Shown: piece after piece, positions 28,003 to 36,740 of the stretch
How positions within the stretch are numbered: position 1 is the stretch's first letter
Layout of the letters: each line of letters starts with the position of its first letter
Source of the DNA: Pseudomonas proteolytica
GTDB lineage: Bacteria; Pseudomonadota; Gammaproteobacteria; Pseudomonadales; Pseudomonadaceae
Assembly (NCBI RefSeq): GCF_007858275.1
Contig: NZ_VFEV01000038.1
Coordinates: 1 to 64,000 of the forward strand
Length of the DNA stretch: 64,000 nucleotides
Direction of reading: 5' to 3'
Translations under genes and position numbers: made by a program
The notes under the pieces: generated by a model
The model's database searches: none
What the model saw: only the letters and a program-made list of their open reading frames with translations
Told to the model about the DNA's origin: nothing

Positions 28003-31000
28003 ATGGACGACCAGCCTCTACCCTATTTTTTCCCCGAAGCGTTACGGGTGATCAAGCGTTTGAACGAGCGTGAGCGACAGCGCGGCATTACCGAAAAGGA
28101 TCGGGAATTCCTGCGCAACCTGTTTTTTGTCGATGCCGATGCACGCAAGGCGCAAACCCCGCCAATGATTGCCGAACGGTTGTTGATCAACTTGCCGGGG
28201 CACGAGCCGGTCGAATTGGCCGGCGCCTTCATGATGAGTTCCGAAGACGCCTACACCCCTGTGTTTTTCTACGGCCCGCAAACCGGGCTGGAGAAATTCA
28301 GTGATGCCAGGCAACTGCTAGACACCCTGGAAAAACGCCTGCTGGACGATGCACAACGGGGCGAACTCCTGCACTTCCTGGCCCTGGACGACCGCATAGG
28401 CCTGGACTTCAAGCCCGGCGCCAGCCTCACCCGGCAGTTGATCACGGGCAACGTATTTGATGAACAGCGAGCCTGTATCGAACGTGGCCAGAACCGCACC
28501 GTGCAGACCCTGCTCAATGAATTGAGCAAGCTGCCATTGGTGGCAACCCTGCTCGACCAGTTGTTGTCCAGCACCTTGCGCAAGCCCTTCCCGAGCGTGG
28601 ACCAGCGCAAGACCCATGTGTTTTTTTACGCGCAGGTTTCATCATCCACCGACCAGGAAAAATGGGTAAATGCCCTGTTGTTGCGTGATGCCCTACTGCT
28701 GTTCCACCGCCAGCATGCCTGGCCCGTGGGGCTGCGCCGGGTCTACACCAACCCCGAGATATTGTCGGCCTCAGGCACCAGCCCCCAGGCGCACGACCTC
28801 AGTCGCTGGGACGATGGCATCCAGCAAGCGTCCGATCAACTGCGCCTGTATCTGAACAACTCACTGCTCACTTACTGGAACACCGACGTTTACGCCGGGT
28901 GGTCCAGGCGCGAATACTTTGCCCAGGCCATGAGCGATAAATCCAGGGTCGACTTACTGCTCAAGCGTCAGCAGGAGATCTTCACTCCCGAACAGTGGCA
29001 GCAACTGAACGCGCTCTACCAGCCCGTCGAACGCGAGCACGGGCCGTTGACTGAAAAAGTCCGCCTGTGGGAGCACACCTCTTACTATGTCGAGCTGGCC
29101 AGCACGCTGGTGGTCACTCATCCCGACGCCTACCTCTACACCCAGTCCAGAGGTTGGCAAGTGCTCAAGGACGAGCACGACTTGCAGGCCACGCTCAAGG
29201 CAATGGCCGTTGCGCAGGGGCATGAGGATGATTTCTTCGGTTTTTTGTCACTGGAAGAGCGGGCACGGTTTGTCGGGTTTGAAAACCCGCAGTTCAGCTC
29301 GGTGCCGTTCACTGGGCCGGTGTTCAGCACCTTGTTGGAAACGGTCATCGGCAAACAGCAGCAAAACCTCGAATACTGCCTGGACCTGTATCGACGCAAC
29401 CAGGGTACGGTCAACGCCTACGCCATGCCGGATTACGGCCTGGATATCCGCGCGATGCTCGACCACAGGTTACAGGCACTGGACGCCGAGGGACGCTGGA
29501 GCACCCATCCTTGCGCGCCGTCGGTGCCAGCGGAAAAGGCCCGCCTGACCCATCGGCGATTGCACAGCGTCAGCCATGCGCTGGACACCCTGATAGCGCA
29601 GGTTCCCAGCCTGGAGCGCGTCATCAGCGAGCAGTTGCATGCCACTTTCCCGGCCTCTGAGGTGGCCGCGCTCAACCCACAAGACCTTTTTATCAATCGC
29701 TATGCTGGCAATGCCGACGCCCAGGAGCGGCGCACGCCACAATCCAGCCAGAGCCTGTTGGTGCACTGTATCGCCCGCCTGCTGAACCAGGCACAGGCCA
29801 TCCCTGACACTGCGCAATACGGGGTATATGGACCACGGACTCGCGGCCAGGCCACGAAAAGACCGGACCTGGACATTGTCCGCCTCAATAGTATGGTCAC
29901 CCAGTGGCTAGCCGGTCTGAGCCGCCAGCCCGTCGCGCAAATCCCCCGTGCGGGCCTGGAGGCCTTGATCCCCAAGCTGGCGCACAGCATGTCCGTGGGA
30001 ATTCTTGAGGAGGCACGGCTCAGAGGGCTGGACAAGACCCTTGATGAGCGCGATATCCAGATCCTGCAAACGATGCTGGATCCGGAAAACACAGTGCGCG
30101 GACAGGATCCTGTGTTGAAAGGCTTCACCCCACAAGCATTCACAGTGTCAGTGTTGCCCGCAGGCCAGACCAGCCTGCTGCGACTGACCAACTGTTTTGT
30201 GCTCACTGAGCGCGGCGGCCTCGATCATTACCACTCCGGGCATGCGCTGCTGTGGACGCCGGCGGCAGGCGTGGAAGCCTTCGCTTCGATCAGCGACTTG
30301 TGCGAGGTCTTGGCTCAACGGCTACGCAGCCCGACCCAGCGCCTGGGCCTGCTGGAAAACCTCTCGGCCTTGCAGCGCATCCCCCATCGACGTTATGAGT
30401 TGGGGCCGTTGCAATTGATGACCAAGCCCGCATTGCAGCTATGCCAGCAATCCTGGATCGAGCATTACCTTGCCCAACGCCAACACACCCTGACGCTCAA
30501 GGCCCAAGCCTCGTCGCTGGCCCAGGCTCTGGGACAACTGCACGGCGAAGTCCCCGCCAATAACCTGCAGCGCGCGATGGACATCGCACGCCTGGCAGAG
30601 CTGCGGCACTCACTGCACAACCGGCTGGGCGCAGCGCCGCCCAGGGAGCAACGGCGCCAGGCCGAGATATTGGAGCAATATCGCATCCATACCTTGCACG
30701 GCCGGGACTATCTCTACGAGCTTGATTCTTTGCGTCAACATGTGGAGAACCGCCTGAACGACATGCTCGTCGATTACTCAACCTATGCCACGGGCGTCGA
30801 GATTGTGCCCAGGCTGGCGCTGGCAGGACGGCGCCAAAGCCTGCTGGATTTCGCCATGGGCCCCACCAGTGCGCAAGCGCCCGAATTTGACGTGGTGTCC
30901 CTCGCCACCGGGCTGACGCAAACCGTGGTGCGTCAGATGCTGACGCAATTGAATATCCAGAGCGACTATCACGCATACCTGAATCAAAAACTGTCGGAGG

Positions 31001-33108
31001 GCGCAGCCGGTGTCGCACAGCGCTTGCAGGATTTCAGCCAGCAGTTGCCCTGGCAACTGTTGCAACACGCCCATGCCCTCAAGCTGCAGGAGCGCCTGTC
31101 AGATGTGGGCTTCGAACTGCTGCAACAGGCATTCGACATGCCGGACGCGGTGGCCCGTGCGCTGGTGCCAGGCACCACGGCCCAGGTCAGGCCACTGGAA
31201 TTGCTCGCCACCGCCGGCGCTTCGCTGGCCCCGGCCCTGGGGCTGTACTTCATCAGCGCCGGGCGCGAGGGGCCGCAGGTGTTGTACGCGCCCTATCACC
31301 CAACCTTGAGCTTGCGCGAGTTCGAAAGCGAGGCGCAGTTCGTGCAAGCCCTGATTACTCCAGGCGCCCTGCAAGACTGGGTGCTCAGGCGGCTGGCCGC
31401 GCCCCAGGACGCCACCTATCGAAACCTGTTGGCCAGTTCCCAAGGCGCTACCTCGGAGATCACCCTGGGATTCAATCCGATCCAGGGCAACCTGCTGGGC
31501 CGTCTGTTTGACGATAACCGCCAGTTACTCCTCAATCTGCTGGGTGCCCAATTGATCCAGGGCGCCGAGGCCGAGTGGCAAACCCTCACCCAGGTGCTCG
31601 ATGGCACTGCGGGCCGGATGCTCGGCTTGCTGCCCGGCAAGCTGGCACTGCCTTGGGCCATCTGGCAAAGCATTTCACTGTTCACTGAGTCCGCAGAGGC
31701 CTTGCAGGACCAGCACTGGGGCCAGGCCTTGCAGACGTTCATCAACGGGCTGGGGCAAATGGCCGCGCTCGGCCAGGCATTGCAGGACACCAAGGCTTTG
31801 ATCTTCGACCCGGCGCAACAGCCCCCTGTCGCGCCGACGCAGCCCTCGGCCAATTGGTCGACACTGGACATCACCGCCCCGCAGCGCACCCTGCTGTCGC
31901 CCAGCGAAGTGCACGATGTGGCATTGACGGATATGACGCTCAATACATTCAACGGGACTTACCAGCGTAAAGGCGTGCCGTACATTGCGCTGGCGGGCAA
32001 GGTCTACCGGGTCGAGAGCCTCGGTACGTTCTGGCGGATCAAGACGGCCGCTAACCATGGCCCGTTTGTCTATCGCGACAGCGCGGGCCAATGGCGCCTC
32101 GACACCCGGCAAAAGATCGCGCGCTATGGCCAGGCCTTGGGCCGCCTGCAGGACCGGGCAGATGTCAGCGCCTCAGCCCGTTCCACCATGAATATCGAGG
32201 CGATCGGCATGAAGGCGATTCGCCGGTTGTATCCCCAGCGGGCCAGGATGATCGTGGAGGCCATGGACCTGGCAACGTTTTATGTGCAGAACTGCAAGCT
32301 GAACCTGGCGTTACTGGCGCCAGGCATCGCGCCGGTGACCCGTATACATCGCTTCGTCAACAGCTTCTTCGGGATCGATATCAACCCGGACCAGGGGCCT
32401 CAAGAGATTGCCCCGGCCCTGGTGCAAAAGCTGCATCGCGTCGTCGACCAGATTCTCGCCGGCCTGCTGGACCCCAGCCTGTATGCACACGATTCGAAAC
32501 GATTCGTGGTGGGGTCTCATCGAATCGACCCACAGAACAACTGGGGTTTTACCATCGACAATGATCCGGACCGGCGGATCTTTTTGACTGAGCACTTTTT
32601 TGCCCCGCCCTTCAGCGACTACGACAATCGCCTGATCGACTACTTCGACCGGGAGGCCCATGCGCGGGCCACGCTGTTGATTCACGAGTTGAGCCATCTG
32701 GTGGCCACGACAGCAGATGCAGCGTACCTGGACTCGGTGATGCCGTTTTCCGATCTGATCGAGACACTGACCCAGGTCGGGCGCGAGCTGGCCGCTTACC
32801 AGAAGAACCGGCAAACCACGAGTTACTCGCGTAAGACACCCGTCAGCCAATTGTTCAAGTACGTGGACGTCGCGGGCAACGTCTGGAGAGACTTCGGCTC
32901 GACACCTGAAACCGAATACATCAGGGATCAGATCCTGCGTACCACCGGCGGTGTGGACCTGAGTGATGCGAGGGGGATATTCATGACCAATCTCGGCAAG
33001 CGAGTCGACACTATCCTGGATAATGCCGACTCGGCGGCGTTCCTGATCAGTAACCTGGGACGCCAATTGGACCCGGTGCCTTTCGATCGAAAGGCGTCCG
33101 CGCACTGA
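28003..33108 (+). CDS. Giant toxin-like protein (DUF6543/dermonecrotic-toxin-domain type) with putative C-terminal zinc metallopeptidase
   Basis: 1701 residues with no signal peptide. Residues 1 to about 1150 resemble the large helical DUF6543 ('dermonecrotic toxin domain') region found in many Pseudomonas proteins of this size, e.g. LLNELSKLPLVATLLDQLL. A hydrophobic helical stretch at about 1195-1265 (LPGKLALPWAIWQSISLF) could insert in membranes. The C-terminal domain carries HELSH (1561-1565), the usual zinc-binding and catalytic motif, followed by TADAAY (1570-1575) and NADS (1674-1677). That spacing fits aspzincin (M35-like) peptidases, in which the Asp of T-x-D-x-x-Y is the third zinc ligand. 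I infer a delivered or injected protein toxin that cuts a host or rival protein. The gene stands alone between dpkA and a PepSY gene, with no chaperone or secretion gene beside it. The ribosome site is weak. Confidence 0.75.
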   Translation: MDDQPLPYFFPEALRVIKRLNERERQRGITEKDREFLRNLFFVDADARKAQTPPMIAERLLINLPGHEPVELAGAFMMSSEDAYTPVFFYGPQTGLEKFSDARQLLDTLEKRLLDDAQRGELLHFLALDDRIGLDFKPGASLTRQLITGNVFDEQRACIERGQNRTVQTLLNELSKLPLVATLLDQLLSSTLRKPFPSVDQRKTHVFFYAQVSSSTDQEKWVNALLLRDALLLFHRQHAWPVGLRRVYTNPEILSASGTSPQAHDLSRWDDGIQQASDQLRLYLNNSLLTYWNTDVYAGWSRREYFAQAMSDKSRVDLLLKRQQEIFTPEQWQQLNALYQPVEREHGPLTEKVRLWEHTSYYVELASTLVVTHPDAYLYTQSRGWQVLKDEHDLQATLKAMAVAQGHEDDFFGFLSLEERARFVGFENPQFSSVPFTGPVFSTLLETVIGKQQQNLEYCLDLYRRNQGTVNAYAMPDYGLDIRAMLDHRLQALDAEGRWSTHPCAPSVPAEKARLTHRRLHSVSHALDTLIAQVPSLERVISEQLHATFPASEVAALNPQDLFINRYAGNADAQERRTPQSSQSLLVHCIARLLNQAQAIPDTAQYGVYGPRTRGQATKRPDLDIVRLNSMVTQWLAGLSRQPVAQIPRAGLEALIPKLAHSMSVGILEEARLRGLDKTLDERDIQILQTMLDPENTVRGQDPVLKGFTPQAFTVSVLPAGQTSLLRLTNCFVLTERGGLDHYHSGHALLWTPAAGVEAFASISDLCEVLAQRLRSPTQRLGLLENLSALQRIPHRRYELGPLQLMTKPALQLCQQSWIEHYLAQRQHTLTLKAQASSLAQALGQLHGEVPANNLQRAMDIARLAELRHSLHNRLGAAPPREQRRQAEILEQYRIHTLHGRDYLYELDSLRQHVENRLNDMLVDYSTYATGVEIVPRLALAGRRQSLLDFAMGPTSAQAPEFDVVSLATGLTQTVVRQMLTQLNIQSDYHAYLNQKLSEGAAGVAQRLQDFSQQLPWQLLQHAHALKLQERLSDVGFELLQQAFDMPDAVARALVPGTTAQVRPLELLATAGASLAPALGLYFISAGREGPQVLYAPYHPTLSLREFESEAQFVQALITPGALQDWVLRRLAAPQDATYRNLLASSQGATSEITLGFNPIQGNLLGRLFDDNRQLLLNLLGAQLIQGAEAEWQTLTQVLDGTAGRMLGLLPGKLALPWAIWQSISLFTESAEALQDQHWGQALQTFINGLGQMAALGQALQDTKALIFDPAQQPPVAPTQPSANWSTLDITAPQRTLLSPSEVHDVALTDMTLNTFNGTYQRKGVPYIALAGKVYRVESLGTFWRIKTAANHGPFVYRDSAGQWRLDTRQKIARYGQALGRLQDRADVSASARSTMNIEAIGMKAIRRLYPQRARMIVEAMDLATFYVQNCKLNLALLAPGIAPVTRIHRFVNSFFGIDINPDQGPQEIAPALVQKLHRVVDQILAGLLDPSLYAHDSKRFVVGSHRIDPQNNWGFTIDNDPDRRIFLTEHFFAPPFSDYDNRLIDYFDREAHARATLLIHELSHLVATTADAAYLDSVMPFSDLIETLTQVGRELAAYQKNRQTTSYSRKTPVSQLFKYVDVAGNVWRDFGSTPETEYIRDQILRTTGGVDLSDARGIFMTNLGKRVDTILDNADSAAFLISNLGRQLDPVPFDRKASAH

Positions 33109-33119
33109 TCGGTTTGCGA

Positions 33120-33389
33120 TCAGTCTTTCTGGTCGCGTGTCACATTGCCCGAGGCGCCATCGACACGGAACTCATAGACGCTGCCGTCAGCTTTGCGCCC
33201 CTTGCCTTCCCAATAACCGTCGTTATCGGCTTCGATACTGTAGACCTCGATGTAGCCGGCCTTGGTCTTGGCAGTCTCGATGGCTTTTTCGATGGTGATC
33301 CAGCCTGCGCCGGGCTTATCGGCCAAGGCGGCGCCAGCGCCGAGCAAGGTGGCTGTGGCAAGCATGGCAGTGAGGGTTTTCTTCAGCAT
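33120..33389 (-). CDS. Small periplasmic PepSY-domain protein
   Basis: 89 residues: a Sec signal (MLKKTLTAMLATATLLGAGA, cleaved around ALA-DK) and a single PepSY domain (ITIEKAIETAKTKAGYIEVY ... VYEFRVDGASGNV). PepSY modules are thought to inhibit peptidases or act as small periplasmic folding domains. It is convergent with the giant metallopeptidase-like gene, 11 bp away. A functional pairing (inhibitor and peptidase) is tempting but unproven, since PepSY proteins of this size are common in Pseudomonas. Confidence 0.87.
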   Translation of the reverse strand: MLKKTLTAMLATATLLGAGAALADKPGAGWITIEKAIETAKTKAGYIEVYSIEADNDGYWEGKGRKADGSVYEFRVDGASGNVTRDQKD

Positions 33390-33540
33390 TTTCTTACTCC
33401 GTTATAGAGAATGACTTACAGATCCAGATTTTTAGGGTGTTTGCAGGCCCAATTAGTTCCACATTGATGCTCATTCGCCATGATGGCTGTTCTCGGCACC
33501 CTACCGGGAAGGTTAGAATGTACGAAATCAGGAAGCACCA

Positions 33541-34539
33541 ATGACCCAACAGCCTTTTTCAGAAGCCGAATATGATGCCGTCACCGATGCCGCCGCGCAT
33601 TGGTGCATGCGCCTGCACGCTTTTGATTGCACAGAGGCCGAGCGGCAGGCTTTCGAACAGTGGCACGATGCGCATCCCCTGCATGCCTTCGAATATGCCG
33701 CCATGCTGGAAATCTGGGATGTGGCCGACCATTTGCCACGCACAGGCCAACCGTCTCCACCCGTTGCACTGGCGCCGCCGCCCAGCCGCTGGCGCAACTA
33801 CGCCGTAGCTGCGGCCATCTCGTTGGTGGCCCTGCCCCTGGCCGCCTTCACTGGCTGGGAAGCGGGTTGGCTGCCCAGTTCCTATGAACATTACGATGCC
33901 GAAGACGGCCTGCGCCAAGTGACGCTGGCCGATGGCAGTGTGGTGGAGCTGAACCTGGGTACCGAACTGGTCTACAGCAACTATAAAAACGAACGCCGGG
34001 CCACCCTGAAAAAGGGTGAAGCGTTCTTCAAGATCAGCCATGACCGCCAACACCCGTTTGTGGTGCGCGCCGGCGCCGGGCAGATCCGTGTGACAGGCAC
34101 CCAGTTCAACGTCTGGAAGTATGACGATCAGGTGCGGGTCATGCTGCTCGAAGGCTCGGTGAAGATCACCAGCGATGCCAGCCACAGCGGGTTGAACCTG
34201 ACGCCCGGGATGCAAGCCAGTTACAACCGCGGTGACGCGCAGCCACAGCTCCAGGCGTTCTCTCCCCATGATCCGGCACTGGCCTGGCGCACGGGCAAGT
34301 TGATCCTCGACAACCTGGCACTGGCGGATGCCTTGCCCCTGATCAACCGCTACCTCAGCAAACCGGTGATGCTGGCCGATACCGGTACCGGCAATATCCG
34401 TATTGGCGGGATCTACGATATCCATGAAGTCACCCATCTGGTGTCCTCCCTGCCCAAGGTGCTGCCGGTCTATCTGACCCAGAACCAGGATGGCAACACC
34501 GTGCTCAACTCCATACCGCGCAAAGCACCGAAGATCTGA
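33541..34539 (+). CDS. Orphan FecR-like anti-sigma/transmembrane sensor
   Basis: 332 residues. The N-terminal cytoplasmic DUF4880 region has the conserved WCMRLHAFDCTEAERQAFEQW. One membrane segment lies near residues 92-112 (YAVAAAISLVALPLAAFTGW). The FecR periplasmic domain follows (RQVTLADGSVVELNLGTELV ... VRAGAGQIRVTGTQFNVW), then a C-terminal STN-like/DUF4974 part (LADALPLINRYLSKPVML). Usual FecR proteins pair with an ECF sigma gene and a TonB receptor; neither lies here. Instead fapA begins 318 bp downstream on the same strand. It may control a sigma factor encoded elsewhere or have been repurposed. Confidence 0.88.
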   Translation: MTQQPFSEAEYDAVTDAAAHWCMRLHAFDCTEAERQAFEQWHDAHPLHAFEYAAMLEIWDVADHLPRTGQPSPPVALAPPPSRWRNYAVAAAISLVALPLAAFTGWEAGWLPSSYEHYDAEDGLRQVTLADGSVVELNLGTELVYSNYKNERRATLKKGEAFFKISHDRQHPFVVRAGAGQIRVTGTQFNVWKYDDQVRVMLLEGSVKITSDASHSGLNLTPGMQASYNRGDAQPQLQAFSPHDPALAWRTGKLILDNLALADALPLINRYLSKPVMLADTGTGNIRIGGIYDIHEVTHLVSSLPKVLPVYLTQNQDGNTVLNSIPRKAPKI

Positions 34540-34558
34540 GCAGCACGCTCTGCCCAGG

Positions 34559-34667
34559 GTGTTGCTCGCGCCGCTGTGTCCACTTCTGAAACACTCAACG
34601 CCGCGCAACCGCCCTGTGGCTGCGGATTCATCGGTTCGTCATCGATAGTGTTGCTTTGCTGAAACAC
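34559..34667 (+). promoter_or_regulatory. Two paired octamer elements upstream of fap (candidate activator sites)
   Basis: GTGTTGCT and TGAAACAC occur as a pair twice: at 34559-34566 with 34587-34594 (20 bp apart), and at 34648-34655 with 34660-34667 (4 bp apart). The octamers are imperfect inverted copies (GTGTT/AACAC core). They lie about 230 and 140 bp before the -24 element, where sigma-54 activators usually bind. No binding is shown; this is inference from pattern and distance. The rest of the 34540-34788 gap shows no gene. Confidence 0.4.
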
Positions 34668-34788
34668 CCCCTTCCCCCTGCAAGGCGCTGGTCATCCGCC
34701 GGCATCCTGTTTCATACCTGATACACCCCACGCCACCTCCACCCCGCCATAAATCCCAAGCCATTGAAAAGCTGGAACATATAAAAAG

Positions 34789-34804
34789 CGGCACAGCTTC
34801 TGCT
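34789..34804 (+). promoter_or_regulatory. Sigma-54 (RpoN) promoter candidate for fapABCDEF
   Basis: CGGCAC, five bases, CTGCT gives the invariant GG-N10-GC of -24/-12 promoters, with 9 of 11 positions matching TGGCAC-N5-TTGCT. Transcription would start near 34815 and give a leader of about 43 bases before the fapA GTG. A sigma-54 activator gene lies at the other end of the operon. Confidence 0.65.
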
Positions 34805-34857
34805 CTATTCCTTACAGCGCTGTTTAGGGTCAGCGTCACAAAACAAGGAATGATGCC

Positions 34858-35316
34858 GTGGCAACTCTCAATCAAGGCTCCATAGGCCTGCTGCTGATCA
34901 GCTGTGTACTCAGCGCCAGCGTGAGCCTGCCCGCCTGCGCCGAGGACGGCATCATCGTGACGGGCCGTAATGTGCAAGGGTTTATGGTCGGCCGGCCCGC
35001 CTTTGGCAAAGACCCGTACCCATCCACCGCCAACGCCAACCCCAGCCAACAGATCCTGCGCGCTACCGGCGGCGAACTCAGCGACAACGATTTTGCGGGG
35101 GTCAGCAGCGGCTCGACCATCACCCGCGCCATTCTGCCTAACGGCGACCTTCCCGGCTTGAGCAATACCCTGGGCAGCAACTCCGCTGGCCTGGGCGCCG
35201 GGGCGGCGGCCGGACATGCCAGCGGCAACACGCTGGGCGGGCAGATCAGCGGCTCGATCGAGCGCGGCCTGGCGCCGCTGAACAACATCGGCGCGATGAT
35301 GGGGGTCCAGCAATGA
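34858..35316 (+). CDS. FapA, functional amyloid system protein
   Basis: 152-residue secreted protein, first gene of fapABCDEF. The start is a GTG at 34858 behind AAGGAATGATGCC; nearby ATGs are out of frame. The signal peptide ends near PACAED. The mature part is rich in Gly, Asn and Ser, but unlike FapB and FapC has no amyloid repeats. In known systems FapA is a minor component that influences which subunit goes into the fibre. It overlaps fapB by 4 bp (ATGA). Confidence 0.92.
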   Translation: MATLNQGSIGLLLISCVLSASVSLPACAEDGIIVTGRNVQGFMVGRPAFGKDPYPSTANANPSQQILRATGGELSDNDFAGVSSGSTITRAILPNGDLPGLSNTLGSNSAGLGAGAAAGHASGNTLGGQISGSIERGLAPLNNIGAMMGVQQ

Positions 35317-35861
35317 ACCGTTCGTGGCTGTTCCTCACCGTAATCGGCTGTTCGGCGGCCATGGCCGATAGCAGCCACCAGGCGCTGATCGACAACGCCG
35401 GCAAGCAATACACCGGTGTGCTGTCAGTCAACCAGGCCGCCGGCAATCAACAACAGCAGATCAACAGCCGCGCGATCAGCCTCGGTGGCCAGGCCAGCGA
35501 CACGCTTATCCAGAAACTCGACGGCAAGGTTGATCCCGCCCTGAACGCCAGCGCGGCGATCCAGGGCAACTCATTCAGCAATGGCAACGGCATCCTGGGT
35601 GTCAACCAGTCGGCCGGGGCCAATAACCAGATGATCAATGCGGTGCGGATCAGCACAGGTCCGCAGAGCATCGATGACAGCGTCCTGTCGCAACAGAACA
35701 TGACGCTGTTACCAGACTCACGATCCCCCTCTACCACTGGCAGCCGCCAGGTCGTTACCAGCGACCAGGCCTTCACCGGCAGCCGTGGAGTGGTACAGGT
35801 GAATCAGAGTGCAGGGGTGGGGAACCGGATGGCTAACACCCTCGGTGTGACTATCAAGTAA
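35313..35861 (+). CDS. FapB, minor amyloid subunit/nucleator
   Basis: 182 residues with a short signal peptide (ends near SAAMADS). Three amyloid repeats are visible: [34 protein letters not shown] and [17 protein letters not shown], separated by linkers, the same plan as FapC with shorter linkers. In studied strains FapB nucleates FapC fibres. The last repeat reaches the C-terminus and there is no CxxC. Confidence 0.92.
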   Translation: MNRSWLFLTVIGCSAAMADSSHQALIDNAGKQYTGVLSVNQAAGNQQQQINSRAISLGGQASDTLIQKLDGKVDPALNASAAIQGNSFSNGNGILGVNQSAGANNQMINAVRISTGPQSIDDSVLSQQNMTLLPDSRSPSTTGSRQVVTSDQAFTGSRGVVQVNQSAGVGNRMANTLGVTIK

Positions 35862-35928
35862 CAGCTTGATAGGTGTTTGTTAGACCGTACCAACACTTAA
35901 CCAACTAATAGAAGCAAGGAGATACACC

Positions 35929-36681
35929 ATGAAACCTACAATGGCTCTCAAACCACTGGTTTTCGCTCTGGCTGCGCTCATGGCTGTTGCTGCACAGGCA
36001 AGTCCTGCCGAAAAATGGAAACCAACCCCAGTTCCAACCGGCACCGTGGCTGCCGTTGTGACTGACACGCAAGTGAGCAAGGACAACAAGTTCGACGATA
36101 CCAAGACCCTCAATAATGCAGGGGCCAACGGCTCGTTGAGCAGCAGCAAAGGTAACCTGGGTGCCAACATCGCAGCCGGTGGCGGCAACCAGCAAGACAA
36201 TGCTGCTGCCATCACCAGTAGTGCAGATGATGCGGCCAGTGTCTTTGCCGCAGCTGATATCTATCAAGAAAGCAAAGACAACAAGTTCATTAACAAAGGC
36301 ACGCAAAACAATGCTTCGCTGGTCAACTCGGCCAACAACAGCTCCGGTAACGTGGGCGTGAACGTGGCGGCCGGTCAAGGCAACCAACAGAAAAACAACC
36401 TGGCAATCGTGACAGCTGACGGCAAAAACGTCGCGTCTGCCTCGAACACCGAACAAGTGTCCCTGGATAACCACTTCCTCAACGAAGCGTCCTCCAAACA
36501 CAGCTACCAACCTCAGTACGTGGTCAACAACGCTGGCCTGCTCAACTCCGCCAACAACGCGTCCGGCAACATCGGCGTGAACGTGGCGGCAGGTTCAGGC
36601 AACCAACAAAGCAACACCCTCACCCTGGGCAGCGGCTGCACCGTCTGCGCATCGGGCTCTGGCAGCAAACTGGCGTTCTGA
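35929..36681 (+). CDS. FapC, major functional amyloid subunit
   Basis: 250-residue fibre protein. The signal peptide (1 to about 25) ends in AAQA. Three repeats are clear: GNLGANIAAGGGNQQDN, GNVGVNVAAGQGNQQKN and GNIGVNVAAGSGNQQSN, joined by linkers of about 60-80 residues. A C-terminal CTVC (Cys237, Cys240) is the CxxC typical of FapC. It is exported and polymerises outside the cell as biofilm amyloid. AGCAAGGAGATACACC gives a strong ribosome site, fitting high output. A terminator-like hairpin lies immediately after the gene. Confidence 0.95.
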   Translation: MKPTMALKPLVFALAALMAVAAQASPAEKWKPTPVPTGTVAAVVTDTQVSKDNKFDDTKTLNNAGANGSLSSSKGNLGANIAAGGGNQQDNAAAITSSADDAASVFAAADIYQESKDNKFINKGTQNNASLVNSANNSSGNVGVNVAAGQGNQQKNNLAIVTADGKNVASASNTEQVSLDNHFLNEASSKHSYQPQYVVNNAGLLNSANNASGNIGVNVAAGSGNQQSNTLTLGSGCTVCASGSGSKLAF

Positions 36682-36688
36682 TGCAACG

Positions 36689-36713
36689 GGGCCTTGGCAA
36701 CAAGGCCCTTTTT
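36689..36713 (+). terminator. Intra-operon terminator between fapC and fapD
   Basis: GGGCCTTG, loop GCAA, CAAGGCCC, then TTTTTATTT: an 8-bp GC-rich perfect stem with U-tract, starting 7 bases after the fapC stop. It would end most transcripts after the structural genes fapABC and let only read-through express fapDEF. Confidence 0.85.
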
Positions 36714-36740
36714 ATTTCCAGTGTCCACCAGGTCATGATC

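Noticed and set aside
35929-36681. Repetitive DNA in fapC as a mobile repeat
   Set aside because: The repetition follows the protein's amyloid motifs in frame and belongs to the gene.
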